Below, piece after piece: positions 52,962 through 62,418 of a stretch of DNA of 64,000 nucleotides. How positions within the stretch are numbered: the first letter of the stretch is position 1; every line of letters starts with the position of its first letter. The stretch is from Kordia aestuariivivens. Lineage in GTDB: Bacteria; Bacteroidota; Bacteroidia; Flavobacteriales; Flavobacteriaceae. The notes under the pieces are model-generated. The model had not been told where the DNA came from and made no database searches. It was given only the letters and a program-made list of their open reading frames with translations. Position numbers and translations under genes: made by a program. The stretch spans positions 1-64,000 of the forward strand of contig NZ_JACGWS010000013.1 of NCBI RefSeq assembly GCF_014397005.1, in the 5' to 3' direction.

Positions 52962-55900
52962 TTATTGCTTAATAATCTTGATTGTATCTGTAGCACCATC
53001 AACAGTAACTTGTACAAAGTACGTTCCTGTTGTTAGTTTAGAGGTATCAATATCTTTCGTTAAGCTATTTGGAGCTGTCGTTAGTACTTGTGCTCCTAGA
53101 ATATTGTAAATCGTTACATTTTCGATTTGCTTTCCTGCTACTAATGTCAATTTATTAGCAACCGGATTTGGAAAGTAAGTGAAGGCACGTCCATTTCCAA
53201 AAGAAATTGTAGATAGTGTATTACAGTTTACGATAGCTTCCCATCCATCTAGTTGTACATCTCCGTCAGAAGTAAATACAAATGTTAAACATCCTGAAGC
53301 ATCGGTAGAAGTAATCGTTTGTCCTAGTAAGTCACCTGTACCTTCAGCAGCATCATTATCATAACACCAAATGGTTCCACCTCCTGGAGGATCAACCGTT
53401 GTTGCTGTTGCATCTGCACCGTTATGTATTGTTAATCCATCAAAACAAGTAGCAGCACCATCATTCTCTGTTGAGAATGCCGTGAATTCAACTTCTACGA
53501 CATCTCCAGCCAAGTCTGGACATATTGTATAGGTAATGTTTTCACTAAATCCATAATCTCCATTTATACCTCCTGAATCTAAGAATATTCCGTTGGTACA
53601 ATCTGGTGGGACCGCTACATATTGTGATGAAAATCTAAATGGTCCAACCCACATAGATGTTCCATCTACGCCACAATCTGCCTGTACAAAAAATCGGTAT
53701 GCGTTGTCAGCAACTAAACCAGTTTGATTGTATGGAATTGTTGTAACACCAGAAGCAGTTGGTGTTCCTGTAAAAGTTCCACCTGCGGTAACATCTACTA
53801 ATTCGATGTTCCATGAAGTAGTGGCTCCATTTTCTGTCCAGCCAAAATCAGCCGTTGTTTCAGTGATACTTGTTGCTGTTAACCCTGATGGATCTAGACA
53901 TGGTAACTCATTTATAGTAACATCATCAATAGCAAAATCATCATAAAAGTCTGTACCATTATTTTCATCTACAATAAAACGAGCTTTTACATCACCTGTA
54001 ATCGTGTATGCCGATAAGTTAATAATTACTTGCATCCAGCCACCTGTGTTAGTGTTACTTGTGTATATTGCTGTATTCCATGTAGCTCCATCAAAGAAAT
54101 CTACGGAGAAATCTACATTTGTATTTCCTTCATTATTACTATTAATCCAAAAAGATAAAGCAGGTACTGCTAAACCACTTACATCTACAAAAGGAGATTC
54201 TAACGTAGTTCCTGTACTTTCTGGAGAAGAGTCATTTACCCAAGCAAAATATCCAGTTCCGGAAGTATAATCTACAATAGCACCAGCGTTTCCTCCGTGT
54301 GCTGGCTCCTCTGATGTACCATCAGCAAACAACCAATTTTCAGCATTAGCTGCGCCTTGCAACCAGCAACTTGGTATTGCCCCAGCATTATCAAAATTTT
54401 CTATGTATGGTGCTGTAAACGTTGCACATAGAGTTGTAAAAGCATAAGGTCCTTCGTATACAGATGTACCTGCTGCTCCACAGCCTGCTTGTACATAAAA
54501 CTCATAAGCTGTTACAGCCGTTAAGCCAGTTGCTGTAAATGGATTAGACACGCCAACATTGGTTGCTGTACCTGTTGGTGCTGAACCAGCAGTTACTACT
54601 TCTATGTTCCATAATGTAGCTGTGCCAATTTCTGTCCAACCTAAATCTGCAGTAGTTACTGTAATATTAGTTGATGTTAATCCGATAGGACTCAAACATG
54701 AAGGTTTTTCTTCAAAAGATACATCATCTATAGCAAAATCATCATAAAAGTCTGTACCGTTATTTTCATCTACAATAAAACGAGCTTTCACATCACCTGT
54801 AATCGTATATACAGATAAGTCAATAATTACTTCAAGCCAGCCACCTGTGTTGGTGCTACTTGTGTATATTGTATTCCACGCTGCTCCATCAAAGAAATCT
54901 ACGGAGAAATCTACATTTGTATTTCCTTCATTATTACTATTAATCCAAAAAGATAAAGCAGGTACTGTTAAACCACTTACATCTACAAAAGGAGATTCTA
55001 ACGTAGTTCCTGTATTGTCTGGAGAAGTGTCATTTACCCAAGCAAAAAAACCTGTTCCAGAAGTATGATCTACAATAGCACCGGCATTTCCTCCATTTTC
55101 TGGTTCTAACAATGTACCATCAGCAAACAACCAATCTTCAGCATTAGATGCACCTTGAGACCAACAATTTGGTAGTGCACCAGCAGTATCAAAATTTTCT
55201 GTGTATGGAGCTATAAACGTTGCACATAATGTTGTAAATGCTAAACCTCCTGCGTATGCAGATGTACCATCTACTGCTCCACAGTCTGCTTGTACATAAA
55301 ACTCATAAGCTGTTTCAGCCATTAAGCCAGTTACTGTAAACGGATTAGATACACCCATATTTGTTGCTATACCTGTTGGCGTTGTACCAGCAGTGACTAC
55401 CTCAACATTCCATAATGTAGCTGAAGCAGCTTCTGTCCATCCTAAATCTGCTGAAAAATCTTCAATATTCGTTGCAATTAATGCAGATGGGGTAAGACAT
55501 GAAGGTGGTGGCGTCGCTGATCTAACAAAAGGTGATGTTACACAAAATCCCCATTGCCATCCATCATTATCGTCATACGTAAAACGAAATCGAAAGCCTG
55601 ACAATTGTGTTGCCGTGTATGCTGAAATATCGATTATAGGAGTTGTGTATGGGCTAAGACCATTACATGTTAGAAAATTTGTAGTTGTAGTATTTCTTGC
55701 AAACGTGTGAAGCACTGACCAAGTCATTGCATCTGCATCATATATTTCGATGTTTAATACATCTCCTCCAAGTGCTCTGTATACAAAGCCACCACTAATG
55801 GTAACCCATGTTTCTCCAGCAGTACTTGCAGGAGTTAGATCGAGAGCTGGTGATGTCGCTTGTAGATCATCAAATGAACCGTTACCGGCTGTATCATCGT

Positions 55901-56081
55901 CAAAAGTAAAATTTAGATTTACTGTTGTTGGATCTGCGACTACTCCTCCAGCTGTAAACGTTCCTGAAAGTGTCCAATTTGGGTTAGGCCAAAATGGATT
56001 ATGATTTAATGTTTGTGAGACACCTACGTAGGAGCCTAACAAGAATACAATCATGAAAATTTTAAGGGTATTTTTTTCCAT
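52962..56081 (-). CDS. Large T9SS-exported Fn3/MAM/CUB adhesin-like protein (1)
   Basis: A 1039-aa protein. The signal peptide is MEKNTLKIFMIVFLLGSYVG (ending VSQ). Its parts are an N-terminal jelly-roll-like domain, three Fn3 domains (LTSTNITVTTADLGWTEIG-type), two nearly identical MAM-like domains (ENFDNAGAIPSCWLQG, FYDDFAIDDV), a CUB-like domain (CTNGIFLDSGGINGDYGF, DGLTIHNG), and a type A sorting domain (RAFTYFPNPVANKLTLVAG, YFVQVTVDG). The ATG at 56081 was chosen; a TTG precedes it. Expected at the cell surface in adhesion or gliding functions by analogy. Its last third is shared with the next gene. Confidence 0.88.
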   Translation of the reverse strand: MEKNTLKIFMIVFLLGSYVGVSQTLNHNPFWPNPNWTLSGTFTAGGVVADPTTVNLNFTFDDDTAGNGSFDDLQATSPALDLTPASTAGETWVTISGGFVYRALGGDVLNIEIYDADAMTWSVLHTFARNTTTTNFLTCNGLSPYTTPIIDISAYTATQLSGFRFRFTYDDNDGWQWGFCVTSPFVRSATPPPSCLTPSALIATNIEDFSADLGWTEAASATLWNVEVVTAGTTPTGIATNMGVSNPFTVTGLMAETAYEFYVQADCGAVDGTSAYAGGLAFTTLCATFIAPYTENFDTAGALPNCWSQGASNAEDWLFADGTLLEPENGGNAGAIVDHTSGTGFFAWVNDTSPDNTGTTLESPFVDVSGLTVPALSFWINSNNEGNTNVDFSVDFFDGAAWNTIYTSSTNTGGWLEVIIDLSVYTITGDVKARFIVDENNGTDFYDDFAIDDVSFEEKPSCLSPIGLTSTNITVTTADLGWTEIGTATLWNIEVVTAGSAPTGTATNVGVSNPFTATGLTAVTAYEFYVQAGCGAAGTSVYEGPYAFTTLCATFTAPYIENFDNAGAIPSCWLQGAANAENWLFADGTSEEPAHGGNAGAIVDYTSGTGYFAWVNDSSPESTGTTLESPFVDVSGLAVPALSFWINSNNEGNTNVDFSVDFFDGATWNTAIYTSNTNTGGWMQVIINLSAYTITGDVKARFIVDENNGTDFYDDFAIDDVTINELPCLDPSGLTATSITETTADFGWTENGATTSWNIELVDVTAGGTFTGTPTASGVTTIPYNQTGLVADNAYRFFVQADCGVDGTSMWVGPFRFSSQYVAVPPDCTNGIFLDSGGINGDYGFSENITYTICPDLAGDVVEVEFTAFSTENDGAATCFDGLTIHNGADATATTVDPPGGGTIWCYDNDAAEGTGDLLGQTITSTDASGCLTFVFTSDGDVQLDGWEAIVNCNTLSTISFGNGRAFTYFPNPVANKLTLVAGKQIENVTIYNILGAQVLTTAPNSLTKDIDTSKLTTGTYFVQVTVDGATDTIKIIKQ

Positions 56082-56269
56082 CAATAGTTTGATTAGTTGT
56101 TAGTAAAAATCGCAGGTGAAAGTACACCCTTTATTCAGTTAAAGATGAACAATAATTCATTATAACTGTTGATTGCGTATATGTACCTACATCGCTATTT
56201 CTATTTCTTACGAATGTGTAATCTTTACTTGGAAAGTCTGTTTTTTTGTGGTGGATTTTACTACTCTAT

Positions 56270-56500
56270 TTGGACACGGCTGCGCCTCTTGGATCGCTTC
56301 GCTCTTGGATTGTTGGAATCGCTTTGCTTTTAGATGCAGCTGCGCCTTTTGGAGTATTAGATGTCATTCCTGCGAAGGCAGGAATCTATTATAAAACATC
56401 TTATCACATAAAAAGGCATCTCGACTGCGCTCGATGTGACAAATTGAACATGTTGACAAATACAATACCTCGTCATTCTAAATTTTTACACTTGATTTTA
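56270..56500. repeat. Intergenic repeat cassette, copy 2
   Basis: GGCTGCGCCTCTTGGATCGC and GCTTTGCTTTTAGATGCAGC, then CATTCCTGCGAAGGCAGGAA with TCTATTATAAAA, then TCTCGACTGCGCTCGATGTG. The interval 56082-56589 has no supported gene. Confidence 0.6.
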
Positions 56501-56504
56501 CACA

Positions 56505-56539
56505 TAAAAAAACCAGCGAAGTAAACTCCGCTGGCTTGA
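56505..56539 (-). terminator. Terminator of the 955-aa T9SS protein gene
   Basis: The same CCAGCG...CGCTGG hairpin with an A/T tract as at 52878. The copies are nearly identical, including flanking sequence. Confidence 0.75.
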
Positions 56540-56589
56540 TTTACTTTATATAAAACAATCATCCTATTTTAGGACGACTTATTTAAAAA

Positions 56590-59457
56590 TTATTGCTTAA
56601 TGATCTTGATTGTATCTGTAGCGCCATCAACAGTAACTTGTACAAAGTACGTTCCTGCTGTTAGTTTAGAAGTATCAACATCTTTCGTTAAGCTATTAGG
56701 AGAAAGTGTTGCTACTTGTGCTCCTAAAATATTGTAAATCGTTACATTTTCGATTTTCTTTCCTGCTACTAATGTCAATTTATTAGCAACTGGATTTGGA
56801 AAGTAAGTGAATGCACGTCCGTTTCCAAAAGAAATCGTAGATAGTGTAGCACAGTTTACGATTGCTTCCCATCCATCTAGTTGTACATCTCCGTCAGAAG
56901 TAAATACAAATGTTAAACATCCTGAAGCATCCGTAGAAGTAATCGTTTGTCCTAGTAAGTCACCTGTACCTTCAGCAGCGTCATTATCATAACACCAAAT
57001 AGTTCCACCTCCTGGAGGATCAACCGTTGTTGCTGTTGCATCTGCACCGTTATGTATTGTTAATCCATCAAAACAAGTAGCAGCATCATCATTCTCTGTT
57101 GAGAATGCCGTGAATTCAACTTCTACGACATCTCCAGCCAAGTCTGGACATATTGTATAGGTAATGTTTTCACTAAATCCATAATCTCCATTTATACCTC
57201 CTGAATCTAAGAATATTCCGTTGGTACAATCTGGTGGGACCGCTACATATTGTGATGAAAATCTAAATGGTCCAGCCCACATTGATGTTCCATCTACGCC
57301 ACAATCTGCCTGTACAAAAAATCGGTATGCGTTGTCAGCAACTAAACCAGTTTGATTGTATGGAATTGTTGTAACACCAGAAGCAGTTGGTGTTCCTGTA
57401 AAAGTTCCTCCTGCGGTAACATCTACTAATTCGATGTTCCATGAAGTAGCCGTTCCGTTTTCTGTCCAGTTAAAATCAGCTGTTGTTTCCATAATATTAC
57501 CCACAGTTAAAGCTGATGGTATAGGACATGTTTCTAATGTTGTGAACGCAAATGGTCCAACCCAACCTGACGTTCCGTTTATGCCACAGTCTGCCAGCAC
57601 ATAAAACTCATAGTTATTATTTTCTGCTAATCCTGTAGCCATATATGGATTTGCAACTCCAGAAGCCGTAGCTGTTCCTGTTACAGTTCCTCCGCCAGTT
57701 ACATCAACTAGTTCAACATTCCATAAGGTAGCTGAACCTGATTCAGTCCATCCTAAATCAGCACTAGCATTTGTAATGTTTGTAGCTGTTAACATTGATG
57801 GATCTGGACATGTTGGTAATTCTTCTACTGAAACATCATCAATAGCGATGTCATCATAGAAACTTCCTGAATCCGCAATAGAGAAACGTACTTGTGCGGC
57901 TCCTGTAAATGTTAATCCACTTAAGTCAACTATTTTTTGTTCCCATCCATCTGCGATAGTGTTTGTATTGTATGTTCCAACTACATTCCATGCAGCTCCA
58001 TCCCAAACACTAGCTGTTAAGGTAGCATTAGGACGACCTAGTCCTTCATTATTACTAATTTCATAAAAAATAAGTGCTGGTGTAGTTAATCCAGAAACAT
58101 CTATAAAAGGTGATGTTAATTCAGCATTTGCTGCATCTGGCACAGAATCATCTACTACTGCGTAGAAATTACCTGAAGGCGTGCTTCCTGAAAGTACGCC
58201 ACCGTTCCCAACATGGTTAGGTCCTGCAGTATTAAATTCCCAATCATCATCTCCTCCAAGTGTCCAACAAGCTGGCAATGCGCCTCCATTTTCGAAATCT
58301 TCCGAATATGGTGCAATAAATGCATTACATAATGTTGTAAATGCAAATGGTCCAGTCCATGTAGACGTCCCATTTACAGTACAATCGGCTCTTACATAGA
58401 ATTCATAATTATTATTATCTGTCAAGCCAGAAGCACCATATGGATTTGCAACTCCAGAAGCTGTAGGTGTTCCTGTTGCAGTTCCTCCACCAGTGATGTC
58501 TACGATTTCAACATCCCAAAGTGTTTCTGCTCCTCCAGCAGTCCATCCAAGGTCTGCAGTAGTTTGTAAAATATTTGTAACATTTAATGCCGTTGGTTGT
58601 GGACAGGCAGGTAACGTTGTAAATGCAAAAGGTCCAACCCATGTAGAAGTACTTACTGCACATTGAGCTTGTACATAAAATTCATAATTATTAGAAGGCG
58701 TTAATCCTGTAGCCATATATGGATTTTCAACGCCAGAAGCAGTCGCAGTTCCTGTTACAACTCCTCCACCAGTAATGTCTACTAACTCAACATTCCATAA
58801 TGAAGCACTTCCTGTTTCTGTCCATCCTAAATCTGCTGAAAAACCGTCAATGTTAGTTGCAGTTAATGCCGATGGATCTGGACATGCCGGTGGCGCCGCA
58901 GAAACAATTGTTGGTGAAGTTATACACCAACCCCATTGCCATCCACCAGTATCGTCATACGTAATACGATATTGGAAGCCTGACAACTGTGTTGCAGTAT
59001 ATGCTGAAATATTAATTATAGGTGTTGTGTATGTTACTGTTCCAGCACATGTTTGAAAATCTGTATTTATAGAGTTATTTCCAAACGTTTGTACTGCAGA
59101 CCAAGTCATTGCATCCGCATCATATATTTCTATATTTAATACATCTCCAAGTGCTCTGTATACAAAGTCACCACTAATGGTAATCCATACTTCTCCAGCA
59201 GTACTTGCAGCCGTCAAATCGATTACTGGTGATGTCGCTTGAAGATCATCTGCAGAACCGTTACCGGCTGCATCATCGTCAAAACCAAATGTAGCGTCTA
59301 TGGTTGGATCTCCGAGTAATCCTCCAGCTGTATAGGTACCAGATAAAGTCCAGTTAGCATTAGGCCAACTTGCCGCTTGGTTTAGTGTTTGTGAGACACC
59401 AATATAGGTGCCTAACAAGAATACAATCATGAAAAGTTTAAGTGTAATTTTTTTCAT
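56590..59457 (-). CDS. Large T9SS-exported Fn3/MAM/CUB adhesin-like protein (2)
   Basis: A 955-aa paralog of the preceding protein. The signal peptide is MKKITLKLFMIVFLLGTYIG. It has an N-terminal jelly-roll-like domain, four to five Fn3 domains (e.g. LTATNIDGFSADLGWTETGS), one MAM-like domain (ENGGALPACWTLGGDDDWEF), the CUB-like domain and a type A sorting domain. The last ~260 residues differ from its neighbour in only a handful of positions, while the middle differs in domain order, implying recombination. The ATG at 59457 was chosen. Confidence 0.88.
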   Translation of the reverse strand: MKKITLKLFMIVFLLGTYIGVSQTLNQAASWPNANWTLSGTYTAGGLLGDPTIDATFGFDDDAAGNGSADDLQATSPVIDLTAASTAGEVWITISGDFVYRALGDVLNIEIYDADAMTWSAVQTFGNNSINTDFQTCAGTVTYTTPIINISAYTATQLSGFQYRITYDDTGGWQWGWCITSPTIVSAAPPACPDPSALTATNIDGFSADLGWTETGSASLWNVELVDITGGGVVTGTATASGVENPYMATGLTPSNNYEFYVQAQCAVSTSTWVGPFAFTTLPACPQPTALNVTNILQTTADLGWTAGGAETLWDVEIVDITGGGTATGTPTASGVANPYGASGLTDNNNYEFYVRADCTVNGTSTWTGPFAFTTLCNAFIAPYSEDFENGGALPACWTLGGDDDWEFNTAGPNHVGNGGVLSGSTPSGNFYAVVDDSVPDAANAELTSPFIDVSGLTTPALIFYEISNNEGLGRPNATLTASVWDGAAWNVVGTYNTNTIADGWEQKIVDLSGLTFTGAAQVRFSIADSGSFYDDIAIDDVSVEELPTCPDPSMLTATNITNASADLGWTESGSATLWNVELVDVTGGGTVTGTATASGVANPYMATGLAENNNYEFYVLADCGINGTSGWVGPFAFTTLETCPIPSALTVGNIMETTADFNWTENGTATSWNIELVDVTAGGTFTGTPTASGVTTIPYNQTGLVADNAYRFFVQADCGVDGTSMWAGPFRFSSQYVAVPPDCTNGIFLDSGGINGDYGFSENITYTICPDLAGDVVEVEFTAFSTENDDAATCFDGLTIHNGADATATTVDPPGGGTIWCYDNDAAEGTGDLLGQTITSTDASGCLTFVFTSDGDVQLDGWEAIVNCATLSTISFGNGRAFTYFPNPVANKLTLVAGKKIENVTIYNILGAQVATLSPNSLTKDVDTSKLTAGTYFVQVTVDGATDTIKIIKQ

Positions 59458-59639
59458 CAATAGTTTGATTAGTTATTAGTAAAAATCGCATTCAATGTAC
59501 AACCTTATACTTGCTATACATGAATATTAATTCGTTATTAGTATTGATTACGTATATAAACCTACATTTCCTTTTTTCTTTCTTACGAATGTGTAATCTT
59601 TACTTAGAAAGTCTGTTTTTTTGTAGTGATTTGCACTAC

Positions 59640-59940
59640 TTTTATTTAGATCGCTTTGCTCTTAGATTGTTGGACGCGGCTTTGCCTTTTTGATCGCTTC
59701 GTTCTTGGATTCGGCTTTGCCTCTTGGTATGTTGGATCGCTTTGCTCTTGGACTGCTTCGCAGTTAGACGCTATACATGTCGGATGTCATTCCTGCGGAG
59801 GCAGGAATCTATTATAAAACATCTTATCTTATACATAAAAAGGTATCTCGACTGCGCTCGATGTGACAAATTCAATACCTCATCATTCTAAATTTTCACA
59901 CAAAGTACAGACAGGAATCTCTCATAAAAACACCTTAATC
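59640..59940. repeat. Intergenic repeat cassette, copy 3
   Basis: GATCGCTTTGCTCTTAGATTG, GGATCGCTTTGCTCTTGGAC, CATTCCTGCGGAGGCAGGAA and TCTCGACTGCGCTCGATGTG recur in the order seen in copy 2. Copy 1 lacks the last block. The 59458-60109 interval carries only this cassette, a terminator and one more partial GCTCGATGTGACA word near 60045. Confidence 0.6.
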
Positions 59941-59951
59941 TTATATATAAC

Positions 59952-59985
59952 AAAAAAAGCCAGCGAAATGAACTTCGCTGGCTTG
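59952..59985 (-). terminator. Terminator of the E1 gene
   Basis: GCCAGCGAAATGAACTTCGCTGGC hairpin followed on the minus strand by a T run. It is a third variant of the hairpin seen at 52878 and 56505. Confidence 0.75.
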
Positions 59986-60109
59986 ATTGGATTTATATAA
60001 AAATGAATCTCGACTTTAGTTTATCTTGAGTAATCGTCGAAAGGCTCGATGTGACAACTTGAATCTGTGGATTCCCATCTTCATGGGAATGACACCTGTA
60101 TACATAAAT

Positions 60110-62182
60110 TTAATAATTCATCAACTCCTCAATCTTAGCTTTTACTTTTTCCGTGGATGGAATCATAGTTTGCTCCAAGGTACTATTTAGTGGAATAGCT
60201 GGCATGTTTTCTGAACCAATAATCATTACGGGCGCATCTAAGTATTTGAAGCATTTTTCCTGAATCATACCACACAAAGCTCTTGCAAACGAATTGTTTA
60301 CTGGCTCTTCCGTGACTACTAAACATTTCCCTGTTTTCTTTACAGAGGTTATAATAGCTTCTTCATCTAGTGGAAATAAGGTTCGCAAATCAATGATTTC
60401 AATATTTTTACGTTGTCCTTGTGAAGCATTCATTGCCCAATGCGTTCCCATTCCGTAGGTAATGATTGTCATGGTTTCTTTTTCGTCTTGCTTCCAGATT
60501 TCTTGTAACACATTCGCCTTTCCAAACGGTAATGCATAATCCTCAGATGGTTCAATAGATGTTGCTCCTTTGGTTCCAGGTACTTTTGACCAATACAATC
60601 CTTTGTGTTCTAAAATCACCACAGGATTTGGATCGTGATAGGCAGCTTTCATCAAACCTTTTAAGTCAGCTCCATTACTTGGATATGCAATTTTGATTCC
60701 TCTAATGTTTGTTAAAACAGATTCTACCGACGATGAATGATACGGTCCGCCACTTCCATACGCACCAATTGGTACACGCAAAATCATGGAAACTGGCCAT
60801 TTTCCGTTCGATAAATAACACGAACGACTTACTTCCGTAAATAACTGATTGAGTCCAGGCCAAATATAATCTGCAAACTGAACTTCCACAATTGGTTTTA
60901 GTCCAACAGCACTCATTCCTACCGTAGAACCTACAATATAAGCTTCTTGAATTGGCGTGTTGAATACACGATCGTCTCCAAATTTTTGTGCTAAGGTTGC
61001 CGCTTCACGGAAAACACCACCTAAACGTCCACCAACATCTTGTCCGTATAGTAAACATTCTTTGTGTTCTCGCATGATTTCTTCCACTGCAAATAAAGCA
61101 CAATCAACCATCACTACTTTTTCTTCACGTTCAGGAGTTCTGTCTCCTACTTCGGAAGTGATTGGTGTTGGTGCAAAATCGTGTGTGAATAAATCTGCTG
61201 GCGTTGGATCTTCCGCTTTTAAAGCTTCCGCGAAATCTGCTTTTACTTTTGCAATGGCGTCTGCTTCTATTTTTTCAATGGCTGCTTCTGAGAAACCATT
61301 ATCTCGTAATTGTTGTTTGATTACTGGATACGGATCACGCGAACGTGCTTCTTCCAAATCGTCACGATACCATTCCATACGCACACCAGAAGTATGATGA
61401 TTTAGTAATGGAACTTTAGCGTGTACTAAGATTGGACGACGTTCTTCACGAATGGTTTTGATGACTTTTTCGAGCGTTTCATAACTCTCAATAAAGTTTG
61501 CTCCGTCGATAGAAATAGCATCTAATCCGATGAATCCTTCTGCATATTCTGCGGCATTTTGCGCTCTGGTTTCTGCGGCATTCGCCGAAATGTCCCAGCC
61601 GTTATCTTGTACTAAGTATAATATTGGCAATTGCTTTAGTGCTGCCATTTGAAACGCTTCTGCAATTTCTCCTTCCGTTACCGAAGCATCACCTAAGGAA
61701 CAGACTGTGATTGGTTTTAAATTACGTGTTTCATCAAACGGAGAATCTTTTGCTGCCTGGTCTTCAATGCCTTGCAATTCTTTGTATTTCATTCCCATCG
61801 CAGCGCCTGTTGCGGGAATGGTTTGCATTCCTGTGGCAGAAGATTGATGTGGGATTTTTGGCTTGTCTGCCTCTTTTAAACTTGGATGACAGTAATAGGT
61901 GCGTCCGCCCGAAAAAGGGTCGGATTTTTTTGCTAGTAATTGCAACATTAAATCATACGGACGCATTCCGATAGAAAGTAACATAGAATCATCACGGTAA
62001 TACGGAAACGCATAATCTTGCGGTACTAATTGCATTCCCAACGCACATTGAATGGCTTCATGCCCACGTGAAGTTGCATGTACATATTTTGATACTTGCT
62101 TGAAATTGTCTTCGTATAAAGTTGTCATTGCTTTGGCAGTGCAGAGCAATGAGAATCCTTTTTGTAATGTTTCTTTGTTCAT
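60110..62182 (-). CDS. Fused E1 alpha-beta of branched-chain 2-oxo acid dehydrogenase
   Basis: A 690-aa ThDP-dependent dehydrogenase. Residues about 1-330 are the alpha part: HEAIQCALGMQLVPQDYAFP, and the ThDP motif from GDASVTEGEIAEAF to QDNGWDIS. Residues about 350-690 are the beta part: LYGQDVGGRLGGVFREAATL, FNTPIQEAYIVGSTVGMSAV, MILRVPIGAYGSGGPYHSSS. It probably decarboxylates 2-oxoisovalerate, 2-oxoisocaproate and 3-methyl-2-oxovalerate. That choice over pyruvate rests on similarity and on the neighbouring ilvE. It needs a lipoylated E2, whose 3' end is at the window edge. Confidence 0.92.
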   Translation of the reverse strand: MNKETLQKGFSLLCTAKAMTTLYEDNFKQVSKYVHATSRGHEAIQCALGMQLVPQDYAFPYYRDDSMLLSIGMRPYDLMLQLLAKKSDPFSGGRTYYCHPSLKEADKPKIPHQSSATGMQTIPATGAAMGMKYKELQGIEDQAAKDSPFDETRNLKPITVCSLGDASVTEGEIAEAFQMAALKQLPILYLVQDNGWDISANAAETRAQNAAEYAEGFIGLDAISIDGANFIESYETLEKVIKTIREERRPILVHAKVPLLNHHTSGVRMEWYRDDLEEARSRDPYPVIKQQLRDNGFSEAAIEKIEADAIAKVKADFAEALKAEDPTPADLFTHDFAPTPITSEVGDRTPEREEKVVMVDCALFAVEEIMREHKECLLYGQDVGGRLGGVFREAATLAQKFGDDRVFNTPIQEAYIVGSTVGMSAVGLKPIVEVQFADYIWPGLNQLFTEVSRSCYLSNGKWPVSMILRVPIGAYGSGGPYHSSSVESVLTNIRGIKIAYPSNGADLKGLMKAAYHDPNPVVILEHKGLYWSKVPGTKGATSIEPSEDYALPFGKANVLQEIWKQDEKETMTIITYGMGTHWAMNASQGQRKNIEIIDLRTLFPLDEEAIITSVKKTGKCLVVTEEPVNNSFARALCGMIQEKCFKYLDAPVMIIGSENMPAIPLNSTLEQTMIPSTEKVKAKIEELMNY

Positions 62183-62195
62183 AAGATTGAAATTT

Positions 62196-62412
62196 CCTAT
62201 TCGTCATTCCGAACTTGATTCGGAATCTTATTGTCTGTAACTCTTACTCTGATGTGATGCTGAATCAAGTTCAGCATGACGTATGATTGTTATTTCTGCG
62301 TTAGGGATTGAGGCTTTGTTGGAGCTCTTTTCTAAAGTGGATTCCTGCCTCCGCAGGAATGACAGTTTGGAAAAAGCGACTGCCGAAAGCCCGACCTTTA
62401 GGTAACGCCCAA
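62196..62412. repeat. Cluster of dispersed palindromes and repeat copy 2
   Basis: CATTCCGAACTTGATTCGGA (62202), GCTGAATCAAGTTCAGCATG (62260) and GATTCCTGCCTCCGCAGGAA (62341) are palindromes of the two dispersed types. TTGTTGGAGCTCTTTT and AAAAAGCGACTGCCGAAAGC repeat the element at 571-690. No gene is present. Confidence 0.6.
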
Positions 62413-62418
62413 CTAATT

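Noticed and set aside
53179-56004. Several plus-strand frames opposite the T9SS protein genes
   Set aside because: They are open because of the Thr/Ser/Val-rich codons of the real minus-strand genes, and repeat wherever those domains repeat.
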